Source of the DNA: an uncultured Fibrobacter sp. | GTDB lineage: Bacteria; Fibrobacterota; Fibrobacteria; Fibrobacterales; Fibrobacteraceae | Direction: 5' to 3' | Length of the DNA: 64,000 nucleotides | Assembly (NCBI GenBank): GCA_934700345.1 | Contig: CAKUXP010000006.1 | Span: 1-64,000, forward strand | Shown: in pieces, positions 43,754-53,162 of the stretch | Position numbering within the stretch: position 1 is the first letter of the stretch | Layout: every line of letters begins with the position of its first letter | Program-made: the position numbers and the translations under genes | Notes under the pieces: generated by a model | Databases searched by the model: none | What the model was told of the DNA's origin: nothing | The model's input: only the letters and a program-made list of their open reading frames with translations

Positions 43754-45189
43754 TCCAGCCTCACTTTTTTCCAGCCTTCCGCACCAAAGCGCAAGTCGCG
43801 TTCAACAAATTCCCAAATGAGCAGCTTTTTGTTTTTCAGGACGCCGGAACGGCGAGCGAGCTTTTCCCGCACAAGGGTACTCGCCCCCCCGTCCGATACA
43901 ATCGCGCTCACAGGAACCTGCAAGTTCTTCGCTAGCCGGGAAATCCAGCCTGCGGACATCGGAGAATCCGTCTCGTAAATCCTAGAGAAGCTGTCTCCCA
44001 AAATCAAAATCTGCGCCTTCCGGAAATCGCTCCGCAGCGGGCCTTTTGCATTCTTCACGACATAGGCTTCGACCGTCTGCATCGGAAACTCACTTTCCAA
44101 GTCAGCCATTGTCGCTATATCGCCTTTGCGCTTCACAAGGACTAGCGAATCGGTCAAGGCTTCCTTGGGAATCGCTGCGTAAAAAGGGAGCTTCCTTACC
44201 TTGCTCGCGACAGCTTTCGCCACGACTTCCGCTCCGCGGGGCGTCCAGTGCGTGTCGGTATTCAGGTAGAGAAAATCGCGTTCGCTGTCGCGAAGCTTTT
44301 CCTTGCGAAGTACCGAGTAGAGATTCACCGTCAGCACCCCGTGCGATTCAAGGGAATCCAAAAAGGCAAGTCCGGGAGAAATTCCGTCGCCAGAAGCGCC
44401 ATACATCGTCGGATTCAGGAATTCGGGATAGATAGAAGGCTTTCCGGGAACAACCACGACGAGAAGTTCCACGCCGCGCTTTTCGAGTTCCGCGCGAAAC
44501 GCAAGGACAGCTTCGACGGGATTGTCTAGGCTGTCCGTTTTCCAGGGATGCGGACGCACCAGAAACTCCACGTCCTGCCGATAGAACAGAAAACCGGAAT
44601 CCGCCCTGAGAGCCTTTTCCCCCGGATCGCGCAAAACATTCCAGGCAAGCGACTGGTAAAAAGGACGCGTCCTTTTGACAAAGGCGTTTTCCTTTTCCAA
44701 CCTGCCTTCGTAGGCCCGCAGATACTTGCCACAAAGAAACCCATATTCTCTCCACGCCTGTGCGATTCTCCGCCAGGAAATTCCCGAAAACCGTTCCCGA
44801 ATCTTTTTTGCTTCGGATTTCACGCTGTCGCGCAAAGCTTCGTCAGTTTCGAGTTCCGAGAGCAGGTCCTGAAAACGGGAAATCTGCCGCACCAGGGAAT
44901 CCGTCGAATCCACCGATAGATAGGCGTTGACCGTTACTAGGTTCCGCTTCAGGTTCGAAACGATGTTTTCCAGGTCGATCGTCGAATCCATTTCGAAAAT
45001 TCCGCGTTCCAGGGAATCCGCTTCGCGCGCAAGAAGAAGCTCCCGCTGCACCGGAGAAACCGCATCCCGAAAAATATCGAACGGAGCAAAAGATTCCCCA
45101 TTCCGCAGGGAATGGACAAAATCCCATGATGCGGGCAAAAGCAGCATCACAAAAAAAATCACCGTGAACAGAACGCAATGTCGCTTCAT
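43750..45189 (-). CDS. AlgJ/AlgX-like SGNH-type O-acyltransferase partner
   Basis: 479 residues. One N-terminal membrane anchor (about 5-22), a helical region (about 40-180), then an SGNH-like domain with VVVPGKPSIYPE, NTDTHWTPRGAEVVA (catalytic Asp/His type) and ILGDSFSR (Ser). Together with the MBOAT gene upstream this is the classic AlgI-AlgJ type pair for O-acetylating an exported polysaccharide or other surface molecule. The start has no Shine-Dalgarno, and the ATG lies 11 nt after tRNA-Arg(CCU). Overlaps hemL by 4 nt. Confidence 0.85.
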   Translation of the reverse strand: MKRHCVLFTVIFFVMLLLPASWDFVHSLRNGESFAPFDIFRDAVSPVQRELLLAREADSLERGIFEMDSTIDLENIVSNLKRNLVTVNAYLSVDSTDSLVRQISRFQDLLSELETDEALRDSVKSEAKKIRERFSGISWRRIAQAWREYGFLCGKYLRAYEGRLEKENAFVKRTRPFYQSLAWNVLRDPGEKALRADSGFLFYRQDVEFLVRPHPWKTDSLDNPVEAVLAFRAELEKRGVELLVVVVPGKPSIYPEFLNPTMYGASGDGISPGLAFLDSLESHGVLTVNLYSVLRKEKLRDSERDFLYLNTDTHWTPRGAEVVAKAVASKVRKLPFYAAIPKEALTDSLVLVKRKGDIATMADLESEFPMQTVEAYVVKNAKGPLRSDFRKAQILILGDSFSRIYETDSPMSAGWISRLAKNLQVPVSAIVSDGGASTLVREKLARRSGVLKNKKLLIWEFVERDLRFGAEGWKKVRLE

Positions 45190-45200
45190 GGGTAAAAAAG

Positions 45201-45273
45201 TACCCCCACTGCGAATCGAACGTAGATCTCACCCTTAGGAGGGGCGTGCTCTATCCATTTGAGCTATGAGGGC
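45201..45273 (-). tRNA. tRNA-Arg (anticodon CCU)
   Basis: 73 nt. Acceptor GCCCTCA paired with TGGGGGT (G.U pairs), anticodon stem CGCCC/GGGTG with loop CTCCTAA (anticodon CCU), and T arm CTACG-TTCGATT-CGCAG with one A.C mismatch. Discriminator A, CCA not encoded. It is followed by CTTTTTTACCC and then directly by the ATG of the AlgJ-like gene. A TATATTG sequence at 45304-45310 is a possible promoter. Confidence 0.92.
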
Positions 45274-45434
45274 ATTGCAGCACATATTTTGCACAGCGGA
45301 TTCCAATATAGAAAAATTTCGGACCGTTCGCGGAGGTTGGATGGAAAATTAGGGTTGGGGGCTTGAATTTTAGTCTTCATTCTTCACGCATGATTCCTCA
45401 TTCTCTTAGACGTCCGCGGTTTTCCAAATCCAGA

Positions 45435-46853
45435 CTAGAACTGAAAATACAGGAACGGATTATAGCTCTGCGTAAAGAGTGCGAGTATGGCAAAAGCAAA
45501 CAGGGCAAAAGCGGTCACAAGGCGCGGGACGCTGATTTTCTGGCACCAGTCATAGGCGCGAACCGGCGAAAAGGCATAGACGAAAGCGAGCAGCATGAAA
45601 ACAATCGAAGTCGGCGTAAAAACTTCCGCGGAAAGAATCGGATTTGCGGGATTCACTGCCGAAAGTCCGAGCATTGCGCCCCACATTTTTCCCGCCGAAG
45701 ACAGGTCGGGCGAACGAAAAAGCACCCAGCCAAAAAGAACGATGACCTGCGTCAAGACGACCTGGGCAAACCGCGGCAATTTCGAATACAGGGCCCGCTT
45801 GCCGTTTACGCGTTCGACAATCATAAAAAACGCATGGAAAAGTCCCCAACAGATAAAAGTCATCGCTGCGCCATGCCAAATACCCGAAGCGAGCATCACC
45901 AGAAACAGGTTTACATAAGTCCGCCGACGGGAAACGCGGTTTCCGCCCAACGGAATATAGAGATAGTCCTTTAGCCATGTCGTGAGGGAAATATGCCAGC
46001 GGCTCCAAAATTCCGAAATGCTTCCCGAACGATACGGACCGTTAAAATTCCGCGGGAAATGGAACCCGAGCATCAGCCCGAGCCCCACCGCCATATCCGA
46101 ATAGGCGGAAAAATCAAAATAAATCTGCATCATATAGGCGGCAGATCCCCACCAGGCGTTCACGACGCCGGGACTTTCCGCACCGAAGACGCGGTCCGCG
46201 ATGATTCCCACCTGGTTAGCAATCAGGATCTTCTTCGCAAAACCCAGGCAGAAGTACGTCATGCCACGCATCCAGTTTTCCCATGTGTGCGTACGCGTTT
46301 CCAGTTCCTCGGCGACCGTGTTGTAGCGGACAATGGGCCCTGCGACTAGCTGTGGAAAAAGCGAAACATAACAGGCGAAAGTGGCAAAATTCTTGACCGG
46401 TGGCGCATCTCCCCGATAGACGTCTACCGTATAGCTCATCGCCTGGAACGTATAGAACGAAATTCCGACAGGCAGAAGTACGCGCAAAACGGAAAACGGT
46501 TCCAACCCGAACATCTGCACAAGCAGATTTACGCCGCCCATCGCGAACATATAATACTTGAAAAAACCGAGCGTTCCCAAGTTGACGACTACAGACAAGG
46601 CAAGCGAAACTTTTCTCCGGAGATTCGAAGCATCCGGGGCGGAAATCTGCCTACCGGCAAAGTAGTTTACCCATGTCGAGCCGAACATTAGGAACACGAG
46701 CCACGGTTCCATCCAACCGTAAAAGATATAGCTGAAAACGGTGATGAAAAAGTTCAGCGTAGAATGCCTTGCACGCCGCCAAAGCAGAAAATAGTATCCG
46801 GCAAAAAACACCGGCAAGAAATAAAAGAGGAAGACCTGTGAAGAAAAGACCAT
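45435..46853 (-). CDS. MBOAT-family O-acyltransferase (AlgI-like)
   Basis: 472 residues, about 11 hydrophobic segments. Family motifs: LPVGISFYTFQAMSY, FPQLVAGPIVRY, FWSRWHISLTTWLKDYLYIPLGG and the catalytic His region GIWHGAAMTFICWG. It transfers acyl groups (usually acetyl) across the inner membrane to a periplasmic SGNH partner; the partner is the AlgJ-like gene downstream. The polysaccharide is unknown. It follows the small secreted-protein gene by 4 nt. Confidence 0.94.
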   Translation of the reverse strand: MVFSSQVFLFYFLPVFFAGYYFLLWRRARHSTLNFFITVFSYIFYGWMEPWLVFLMFGSTWVNYFAGRQISAPDASNLRRKVSLALSVVVNLGTLGFFKYYMFAMGGVNLLVQMFGLEPFSVLRVLLPVGISFYTFQAMSYTVDVYRGDAPPVKNFATFACYVSLFPQLVAGPIVRYNTVAEELETRTHTWENWMRGMTYFCLGFAKKILIANQVGIIADRVFGAESPGVVNAWWGSAAYMMQIYFDFSAYSDMAVGLGLMLGFHFPRNFNGPYRSGSISEFWSRWHISLTTWLKDYLYIPLGGNRVSRRRTYVNLFLVMLASGIWHGAAMTFICWGLFHAFFMIVERVNGKRALYSKLPRFAQVVLTQVIVLFGWVLFRSPDLSSAGKMWGAMLGLSAVNPANPILSAEVFTPTSIVFMLLAFVYAFSPVRAYDWCQKISVPRLVTAFALFAFAILALFTQSYNPFLYFQF

Positions 46854-46857
46854 CGGA

Positions 46858-47259
46858 CTATTTCGCGTCCAAGACCTCTACCGCGAGGAATCGATCCGAC
46901 TCGTCGTCAAAATATTCGTCCTCCACAGCGCCGTCATAGTTTCCTTCCAGCGGAACCAGCTTCAGGAGATGCCTATCGCCTATGCGAAAAGCCCTAACAT
47001 TTCCCTTCGCCTTTGAAGCCATCTTGTCCGTCACCTGTCCACGCGGAACGAGCGGATTATAGACTCCCACTAAAATTTCCCTCGCGCCGAATTTTCCTTC
47101 GACGACTTTCGTTACTTTATACTTCATCACATAGACATAGCTATAGAGATCGTTGGGCGGCATCTTTCCGGCAATCTCGGAAAGTTTTCCTTCGATGGTC
47201 AGATTTTCCGCAAAGGCAACCAATACGGAAAAAAGTACTGTGGCAAGCGTTTTTTTCAT
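46858..47259 (-). CDS. Small secreted protein upstream of the AlgI-like gene
   Basis: 133 residues. Signal peptide (about 1-18, FSVLVAFA/EN). The mature part is beta-rich in pattern (YVMKYKVTKVVEGKFG, AFRIGDRHLLKLVPLEG). I do not recognise it. Because it directly precedes the MBOAT gene with a 4-nt gap, a role in the same O-acylation or envelope pathway is a fair inference. Confidence 0.7.
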   Translation of the reverse strand: MKKTLATVLFSVLVAFAENLTIEGKLSEIAGKMPPNDLYSYVYVMKYKVTKVVEGKFGAREILVGVYNPLVPRGQVTDKMASKAKGNVRAFRIGDRHLLKLVPLEGNYDGAVEDEYFDDESDRFLAVEVLDAK

Positions 47260-47463
47260 ACAAACCTCGTTTGAAAAGTAGAAAATTGATGTTTAGTTGA
47301 TGATCGTTAGAAACTAGGAAACAGGAATCCGTGGAGTTGGTCAGATATTAGAAATGAGAAATTGGCAGCCGAGCGGACTTTCCATATCGCGTGTCCCAAT
47401 CCCGCTTCCCGAAAAACCTAGACATCCGCAGGACTACCCCCTACAACTAAGACGTCCTCAATT

Positions 47464-47495
47464 CTAAACTCTAAACTCTAAGATCTAAGATCTAT
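47464..47495. repeat. Degenerate heptamer tandem repeat
   Basis: CTAAACT, CTAAACT, CTAAGAT, CTAAGAT, CTATC in a row, in the 280-nt gap before recG. The remainder of the gap (47260-47540) shows no gene. Confidence 0.5.
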
Positions 47496-47540
47496 CAACC
47501 AAGCTCTGATACAGTTCTTCAAATTCCTATATTACCTTCC

Positions 47541-49580
47541 ATGGATCTTTCTTCGCTTCCGGGGCTTGGCCCCAAAAGGCTCAAGGCTCTTTCCGATTCC
47601 GGCTTCCATTCCGTATCCGACCTGCTGTATAACGTCCCGCGTACATGGCTAGACAGGACTCGCCTAGACAAGGTTGCCGAAAGCCGTGCCGGAGAAAACG
47701 TCATCTTTATCGGAAAAATCGTCCGGGCGGGACTTGTCCGCGGAAGGACATCCCGCTTCGTTGCGGTCCTAAGCGATGGATCGGGAGAAGTCAACCTTGT
47801 CTTTTTTCGCGGAGCGAAACACTGGTCTAGCGCCATCACGGTCGGTTCGCGTTGGTGCGCTATCGGCAAGCTCGGTGATTATCGCGGACTCCAGCTTGTG
47901 CACCCCGAAATGCAGAGAATGGAAGAGGATGAAGAGTTTTCCGGTGGAATCGAACCGGTTTACTCCATCACGGAAGCGGAACATTCGGCAAAAATCGAGC
48001 AACGCTTTTTTCGGAACCTCTATGCAAAGATTTTTGCGATGCCGAACCTGTCCGTTCCGAACGCACCTCCGAAAGAACTCACCGATTACATGGGTCTTTT
48101 TCCCGTCCTTGAAAACCTTAGACGCCTGCACCTCCCCAAAACTTTTGCCGAGGCGATGCAAGCCAAGATGCAGCTGAAAAAGCTAGAACTTCTCCCCTTC
48201 TGTCTGCGGATGAACGTCCGAAGACGAAGTCTCGTCCTGCGCGGCAAGGCACGTGAAATCGACATGACATCAATCGAGGCGGCAAAATGCGCACTGCCTT
48301 TTTCCCTGACACGCGGACAGGATAAAGCAATATCCCAAATCTGCGAAGGTCTTCGCAGGAAAAAACAGTTCCATGCGCTGCTCCAGGGAGATGTCGGCAG
48401 CGGCAAGACGGTCGTCGCCATGCTAACCATGCTTGCCGTCGCAAAAACCGGAGAACAGTGCGCTCTCATGGCTCCGACAGACATCCTCGCAAGGCAGCAC
48501 TACAAAGCGCTCAAGCCTTTTTTCGATGCCGCGGAAATCCGCACGGCGCTCCTTCTCGGCGCATGCAGCCCGGCAGAAAAAAAGACAGTCTCCGGGGAAC
48601 TGCAAATGGGAATGACACAGGTGGTCATCGGAACCCATGCACTCTTTTCCAAGGACATCCTCTTCCAGAACTTGACATTTATTGTCATCGACGAGCAGCA
48701 CCGCTTTGGCGTAAACCAGCGAGAAGCGCTTCTCGCCAAGGGACATTTTCCCGACCTTCTCGTGATGAGCGCAACTCCCATCCCGCGAAGCCTCGCCATG
48801 ACGCTCTACGGAGATCTCGTTCCAATCGTCCTAGACGAAAAACCCGCCGGGCGGAAACCCGTGAAAACGCGGCTGGTCACCCCGGAAAAGCGCGACGACA
48901 TGAAAAAATTTCTTCTCCGCGAAGTGGAAGGCGGAAATCGCTGCTATTGGGTCGTAAGCCGCGTAGAGCTTGACGGGGAAGGCGAGGCAAAAAGTGCAAA
49001 CGAAGTCGCCGAAGAACTTTCGCTTTTTTCAAAAAAGTGGAAAGTCGGAATGATCCACGGCCAGATGGATGAAACGAAACGCGACGAACTCCTCGAAGAA
49101 TTCTCCCGGGGAAAAATCCAGGTACTAGTCGCTACAACGGTCATCGAAGTCGGCGTAAACGTTCCCGAAGCGAACCTGATGGTCATTGAAAATCCGGACC
49201 GCTTCGGGCTTGCCCAACTTCACCAGCTGCGCGGACGCGTCGGACGCGGCAACCGGGAAGCCTGGTGCTTCTTGCTGGTTTCGCCGTCAAGTCCCGCACA
49301 TGAACGTCTGTCCCGCTTTGCTTCTACCGAAGATGGATTCGAAATTGCGGAAATGGACATGCAGGAACGCGGTGCGGGAAACCTCGAAGGCTCCGAACAG
49401 AGCGGGGCCTGGGTCTTCCGCTGGTTCGACTGGATTCACGACAAGCCCCTCATCCAAAAGATGCTCGATGTCGCCGAAGAGATCCTCGACAACAAGCCGA
49501 ACTTTTCAAGGGATGTACAGGAAAGGATCCAGAAGTGGTATGCAACGATTCCACAGGGAAACGCCGACGGCGTGCACTAG
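47541..49580 (+). CDS. recG: ATP-dependent DNA helicase RecG
   Basis: 679 residues. N-terminal wedge/OB domain (FRGAKHWSSAITVGSRWCAIG), then helicase motifs: Walker A GDVGSGKTVVA, DEQHRFGV (Walker B), SATPIPRSLA and the C-terminal QLHQLRGRVGRG. It remodels stalled forks and branched DNA. ATG at 47541; no clear Shine-Dalgarno, and TATATTAC lies just upstream, so the leader may be very short. Its stop overlaps the convergent gene by 4 nt. Confidence 0.97.
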   Translation: MDLSSLPGLGPKRLKALSDSGFHSVSDLLYNVPRTWLDRTRLDKVAESRAGENVIFIGKIVRAGLVRGRTSRFVAVLSDGSGEVNLVFFRGAKHWSSAITVGSRWCAIGKLGDYRGLQLVHPEMQRMEEDEEFSGGIEPVYSITEAEHSAKIEQRFFRNLYAKIFAMPNLSVPNAPPKELTDYMGLFPVLENLRRLHLPKTFAEAMQAKMQLKKLELLPFCLRMNVRRRSLVLRGKAREIDMTSIEAAKCALPFSLTRGQDKAISQICEGLRRKKQFHALLQGDVGSGKTVVAMLTMLAVAKTGEQCALMAPTDILARQHYKALKPFFDAAEIRTALLLGACSPAEKKTVSGELQMGMTQVVIGTHALFSKDILFQNLTFIVIDEQHRFGVNQREALLAKGHFPDLLVMSATPIPRSLAMTLYGDLVPIVLDEKPAGRKPVKTRLVTPEKRDDMKKFLLREVEGGNRCYWVVSRVELDGEGEAKSANEVAEELSLFSKKWKVGMIHGQMDETKRDELLEEFSRGKIQVLVATTVIEVGVNVPEANLMVIENPDRFGLAQLHQLRGRVGRGNREAWCFLLVSPSSPAHERLSRFASTEDGFEIAEMDMQERGAGNLEGSEQSGAWVFRWFDWIHDKPLIQKMLDVAEEILDNKPNFSRDVQERIQKWYATIPQGNADGVH

Positions 49581-50341
49581 ATAGTCCGCGCCGCAATTCC
49601 TAGAACGACAAGACCGAGCGCAAACGCGGAAAGTACAAGTTCGACAAAAGCGGTTTTCCGCAATCCCGAAGAGAACGCAAAGACTTTTTCGCCGTTCGGC
49701 AAGCGTTTTTTCCGATAAGTCCAGTTGAGCCCCGCGATGAAGGAAAGGCAGGCGCAAAATCCGGAAACAAGAAGCGCATAAAGATAATCCTTACAGCCTA
49801 GAAAAAGGAAGTTTCCCGCATCGAGCGAAAGCGAAAGAACGACTCCGAAAAAAGCAAGGAGAACGCTGGACTTCTTGACCGCGGCCGGTTTCCGAAGGAC
49901 TTCCACGCGTTCGTCGAAAAACCGCTTCAGGTCTTCGTCCGAATAAGCCTTGCCACGCGATTCGAGAATCTTCTGGGCAAGGATGACATTTTCCGGATTC
50001 CATTCATCCTGCTTCTGCAAGATTTCGAGAAGCTCCTCGTCGGAAAAATTTCCGAGCATTTCCATGCTTGCGGCATCCGCATCGGAAGATTCAGCGCGAA
50101 CACCCGCTTCGAGGATTCGGCGCGCCCGGTTGACATCTTTCGCATGGACCCGTACAATGCAGGAATCCGCTCCGCGATTCTGGAAATCAAGTCCTAGCGG
50201 ATCGCCCCCGAGATTCACATCGTTTACCAAATTCGCTTCAATCGCATTTTCCTTAAGCAAATCGACAAGCGCTTTCGCCTCGTCAAGCGAACCGAAAGTT
50301 TCTAGGGGCATCCATTCGAGCATTTCGACTTGTTCAGACAT
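49577..50341 (-). CDS. Membrane protein with DUF2007-like N-terminal domain
   Basis: 254 residues. Residues about 10-80 (LETFGSLDEAKALVDLL, DSCIVRVHAKDVNRARRIL) resemble the DUF2007 'signal-transducing' ferredoxin-like fold. Next is an acidic helical part (FSDEELLEILQKQDEWNPE), then three TM helices (about 165-190, 193-213, 230-252). Function unknown. Last gene of the long minus-strand run; overlaps the kinase gene by 8 nt and the end of recG by 4 nt. Confidence 0.75.
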   Translation of the reverse strand: MSEQVEMLEWMPLETFGSLDEAKALVDLLKENAIEANLVNDVNLGGDPLGLDFQNRGADSCIVRVHAKDVNRARRILEAGVRAESSDADAASMEMLGNFSDEELLEILQKQDEWNPENVILAQKILESRGKAYSDEDLKRFFDERVEVLRKPAAVKKSSVLLAFFGVVLSLSLDAGNFLFLGCKDYLYALLVSGFCACLSFIAGLNWTYRKKRLPNGEKVFAFSSGLRKTAFVELVLSAFALGLVVLGIAARTI

Positions 50342-51302
50342 GCTTCATCTCCTCGCGAATCCGCTTCCAGCCGTTTTCCGGAATCTGCGCACCGACAACC
50401 TGGACAACCTCGTTCGCGACAAGGCTTCCGAGCGTTCCAGAACGGTCCATCGAATATCCCGACATCATCCCGTAGAGAAATCCCGAAGCCCACAGATCGC
50501 CGGCTCCCGTCGTATCGACCGCTTTCGCCCTCCCCGACTTCACCCGGAACACTTCGCCATCCGAAGCGATAAGCGCACCTCGCGCTCCGAGCTTCACCAC
50601 CGCGATTTCGCAAATTCCAGAAAGCCTTTCGAGCGCAGCTTCTTCCGACAATCCCGTAAAGGCCTTCGCTTCGTCCTCGTTCGCGATAAGGATATCGATT
50701 TTCCGCTCGGCAAAAAGCCTTTCAAAAAGCGCACGGCAATCGTTCACCACGCCAAACGAGCCGAAGTCAAGCGCGGTTTTCGCCCCGATTCGATGCGCCA
50801 TCTGCACAGCCGTTTCAAAGCATTCTTCGCTGTATGCCCGATAGCCTTCCAGATAGAGGATTCCGACATCGTCAAAAAGTTCCGGGAAAATTTCCGAAGC
50901 GAAGAATTCGTCCGAAGCTCCCAGGAAAGTGAACATCGTCCGTTCCGCATCCGGGGTGACCGCCGAAAGAACAGTCCCCGTCGCCACGGAAGATTTTGAC
51001 ATCCGGTTTTCCACGCCGCATTTTTCGAGATGCCGCGCAAAAAGTTCGCCGAATTCGTCATTTCCGACCTTCGACACAAAGGAAGCCCTGCCGCCGAGCT
51101 TCGCCACCCCGACTATCGTATTGCAAGCGGAACCTCCCGGCACGACTTGCGGATTCTCGGTCCGGGCAAGCAGTTTCCGGAGAGTCGCCTCATCGACAGG
51201 GTTCATGCCTCCCTTCGAAACATTCGCCTCGAGAATCCATTTGTCGTCGACTTTTGCCAAAAGATCGACCAGCGCGGCGCCAAAACCCAGGACTTTTTTC
51301 AT
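50334..51302 (-). CDS. PfkB-family carbohydrate/nucleoside kinase (adenosine-kinase-like)
   Basis: 322 residues. N-terminal VVPGGSACNTIVGVAKLGG (substrate site) and the catalytic anion-hole motif DTTGAGDLWASGFLYG. The phosphate acceptor could be adenosine, ribose or another sugar; the overall pattern is nearest to adenosine/ribokinase-like members. It overlaps the rhomboid gene by 4 nt and the DUF2007-like gene by 8 nt. Confidence 0.88.
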   Translation of the reverse strand: MKKVLGFGAALVDLLAKVDDKWILEANVSKGGMNPVDEATLRKLLARTENPQVVPGGSACNTIVGVAKLGGRASFVSKVGNDEFGELFARHLEKCGVENRMSKSSVATGTVLSAVTPDAERTMFTFLGASDEFFASEIFPELFDDVGILYLEGYRAYSEECFETAVQMAHRIGAKTALDFGSFGVVNDCRALFERLFAERKIDILIANEDEAKAFTGLSEEAALERLSGICEIAVVKLGARGALIASDGEVFRVKSGRAKAVDTTGAGDLWASGFLYGMMSGYSMDRSGTLGSLVANEVVQVVGAQIPENGWKRIREEMKHV

Positions 51303-52138
51303 AGAGAACCTTTATAAAAACGCCGACCGTTCCGACGGGCACTTTCCCTGATTAAAAACGACTTTTCCGATTCCGTAAGCGAAGCGATTCCGTTCTCGCT
51401 CACTTTTTTAAGAATCGCATTCAGCTCCTTTTCGTTATCTAGATACCGCACTTCCCCTTCAAGCGGTTCCGCGGAGCTTTTCGCCTTTCCACGGAGACCG
51501 TCCGAAAGATTTCCCCGGAACCTGTCCCAAATGCGATGTTCGAAAAGGTACATGCAGAAAAACCCGGAAAGAATGCCTCCCAGATGCGTAAAATGGGCAA
51601 TCGTATCGCCGGAGTTCGCAAAGAGAACGTCTAGCGCGACAAAGACCCAGATGGCGTGCTTGATCCGCATCGGCACGATAAAGAAAAGAAGGATCATCCG
51701 GTTCGGGAAAAGTTTCGCATAGGCGACAAAAACGCCCATCAGCGCCCCGGACGCTCCGATGATGAAAGCCATCGGGGACAGTGCACCGAACAGGTAGAAC
51801 GGGACGCTGAACACACCCGCAAACACGGCGCAGAAAAGATACAGAATCCAGAAGCGGCGAAACCCGATTTCCAGCGCGACATCGTCGCCGAACATCCAGA
51901 GGGCTAGCATGTTAAAGAGGAAATGCCAGACATTCACATGCAAGAATGCATAGGTCAGAAAACGCCAGACATCCGTGTAGGCTACGGGGATCAGCGATCC
52001 GTAACCCAGAAAAAACGAATAGATGCCGGTCAATCCGAACAGGTTCGAAAGAAAGCATATCGCAAAGAAAACCGCATTGACCGAAAGCAAGATGCGGATC
52101 GGGGACGAGAGTTCTCTAAAGGGTTTCAGTCCGAACAT
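51299..52138 (-). CDS. Rhomboid-family intramembrane serine protease
   Basis: 279 residues from the ATG at 52138 (the frame is open further, to 52330, but that part is antisense-like inside coaD). About six TM helices. Catalytic Ser130 in GASGALMG and His185 in AHFTHLGG, with WHFLFNMLALWMFG before them. It cleaves membrane proteins within the bilayer. The C-terminal 70 residues form a cytoplasmic acidic tail (VRYLDNEKELNAILKKV). Overlaps coaD by 23 nt. Confidence 0.9.
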   Translation of the reverse strand: MFGLKPFRELSSPIRILLSVNAVFFAICFLSNLFGLTGIYSFFLGYGSLIPVAYTDVWRFLTYAFLHVNVWHFLFNMLALWMFGDDVALEIGFRRFWILYLFCAVFAGVFSVPFYLFGALSPMAFIIGASGALMGVFVAYAKLFPNRMILLFFIVPMRIKHAIWVFVALDVLFANSGDTIAHFTHLGGILSGFFCMYLFEHRIWDRFRGNLSDGLRGKAKSSAEPLEGEVRYLDNEKELNAILKKVSENGIASLTESEKSFLIRESARRNGRRFYKGSL

Positions 52139-52619
52139 CGGGCAAATCTCCGTTGCGTAAATCGTTGAGGATGGCCGAGGGAAGCATTTTCGAGACATCT
52201 CCGCCAAAGGACAGGATTTCCCGCACGGCGGAACTCGAAATCGCAGCGTATTCCGGCGCAACCGGGAAAAAGACAGTCTTCGCAAAAGGGGCAAGCCGGG
52301 AGTTGTTCCAGGCGAGATTGCGTTCCGCATCGAATTCGGAAGCGGACCGGATTCCGCGGATTAAAAAATCGCCACCCGTTTTCTTCAGGTAATCCACCGT
52401 CAACCCTTCAAAGGAATCCACGGAAACATTCGGCATCACCCCGAGCGTATTTTCGATAAGGCGCATCCGTCTTTCTGCGGAAAGAAATGGACGCTTTCGC
52501 CGGTTCACCCCGACCAGTACGACAACCGAATCGAACAGAAGGGAAGCCTTTTGCACAATGTCGAAATGTGCGAGCGTAAAAGGGTCAAACGAACCGGCAA
52601 AAACGGCTTTACGATTCAT
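52116..52619 (-). CDS. coaD: Phosphopantetheine adenylyltransferase
   Basis: 167 residues. The nucleotidyl-transferase start AGSFDPFTLAHFDIV carries the His of the TxGH-type motif (here TLAH), and RGIRSASEFDAERNLAWNN is the family core. It makes dephospho-CoA, the fourth step of CoA synthesis. It follows rsmD by 9 nt, the common rsmD-coaD pair. A TAGATTTG box sits on the rsmD stop and ends 4 nt before the ATG, with no Shine-Dalgarno. Confidence 0.96.
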   Translation of the reverse strand: MNRKAVFAGSFDPFTLAHFDIVQKASLLFDSVVVLVGVNRRKRPFLSAERRMRLIENTLGVMPNVSVDSFEGLTVDYLKKTGGDFLIRGIRSASEFDAERNLAWNNSRLAPFAKTVFFPVAPEYAAISSSAVREILSFGGDVSKMLPSAILNDLRNGDLPDVRTETL

Positions 52620-52623
52620 GCTC

Positions 52624-52631
52624 CAAATCTA
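52624..52631 (-). promoter_or_regulatory. TAnnTTTG promoter box of coaD
   Basis: TAGATTTG on the minus strand; its TAG is also the rsmD stop codon. It ends 4 nt before the coaD ATG. Confidence 0.45.
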
Positions 52632-53162
52632 CAAAGTTGCACGGAAAAAGACGAGAGAGCTTTCCCCGTAGGGACGGATTCTTCCGAGCTTCGCCCATTC
52701 CGGAATGTTCCGGGAAGGAACTTCAAAGACCGCGATTCCCGAAGGCCTGAGCAATTCGAGAAAAGGCCTCAGGTCGGGATAGGCTTCCGTAAATGGCGGA
52801 TCCGCGTAGATAAAGTCAAAGCGCTCTTTTGCGACAAGCGCCTTCTCTAGGAAGTTCACCGCGTCGGTCGTCCGCAGGCTGAGCGAATCCGAAATTCCGA
52901 GCGACAGATACGAAGCTTCCAAGGAACGCGCCTGGGAAAAATTCTTCTCGACGGCGACAACCGACTTGGCTCCGCGACTAAGAAACTCGATTCCGACAAT
53001 TCCCGAACCTGCAAAAAGATCTAGCACTCGAAAATCCGAGACATCCTGCAAGATGTTGAACAAAGCTTCCCGAGCCTTCGCACCGGTCGGTCGGGTTTTC
53101 GAAGTCCGCGGAGAAGCGACGAGGCGTCCGCGGAGAAAACCTCCGGTAATTCGGATAGGCAT
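52629..53162 (-). CDS. rsmD: 16S rRNA guanine(966)-N2 methyltransferase
   Basis: 177 residues. Family start RITGGFLRGRLV, RPTGAKAREALFNIL, SAM motif VLDLFAGSGIVGIE, and the catalytic DPPF at 121-124. It methylates G966 of 16S rRNA. Its ATG touches the stop of the pilN-like gene (1-nt overlap). Confidence 0.96.
   Translation of the reverse strand: MPIRITGGFLRGRLVASPRTSKTRPTGAKAREALFNILQDVSDFRVLDLFAGSGIVGIEFLSRGAKSVVAVEKNFSQARSLEASYLSLGISDSLSLRTTDAVNFLEKALVAKERFDFIYADPPFTEAYPDLRPFLELLRPSGIAVFEVPSRNIPEWAKLGRIRPYGESSLVFFRATL

Noticed and set aside
47300..47340. Sequence AGAAACTAGGA...AATCC shared with 35495 as a mobile element end
   Set aside because: Only 11 nt are identical and no flanking duplication or transposase is present.
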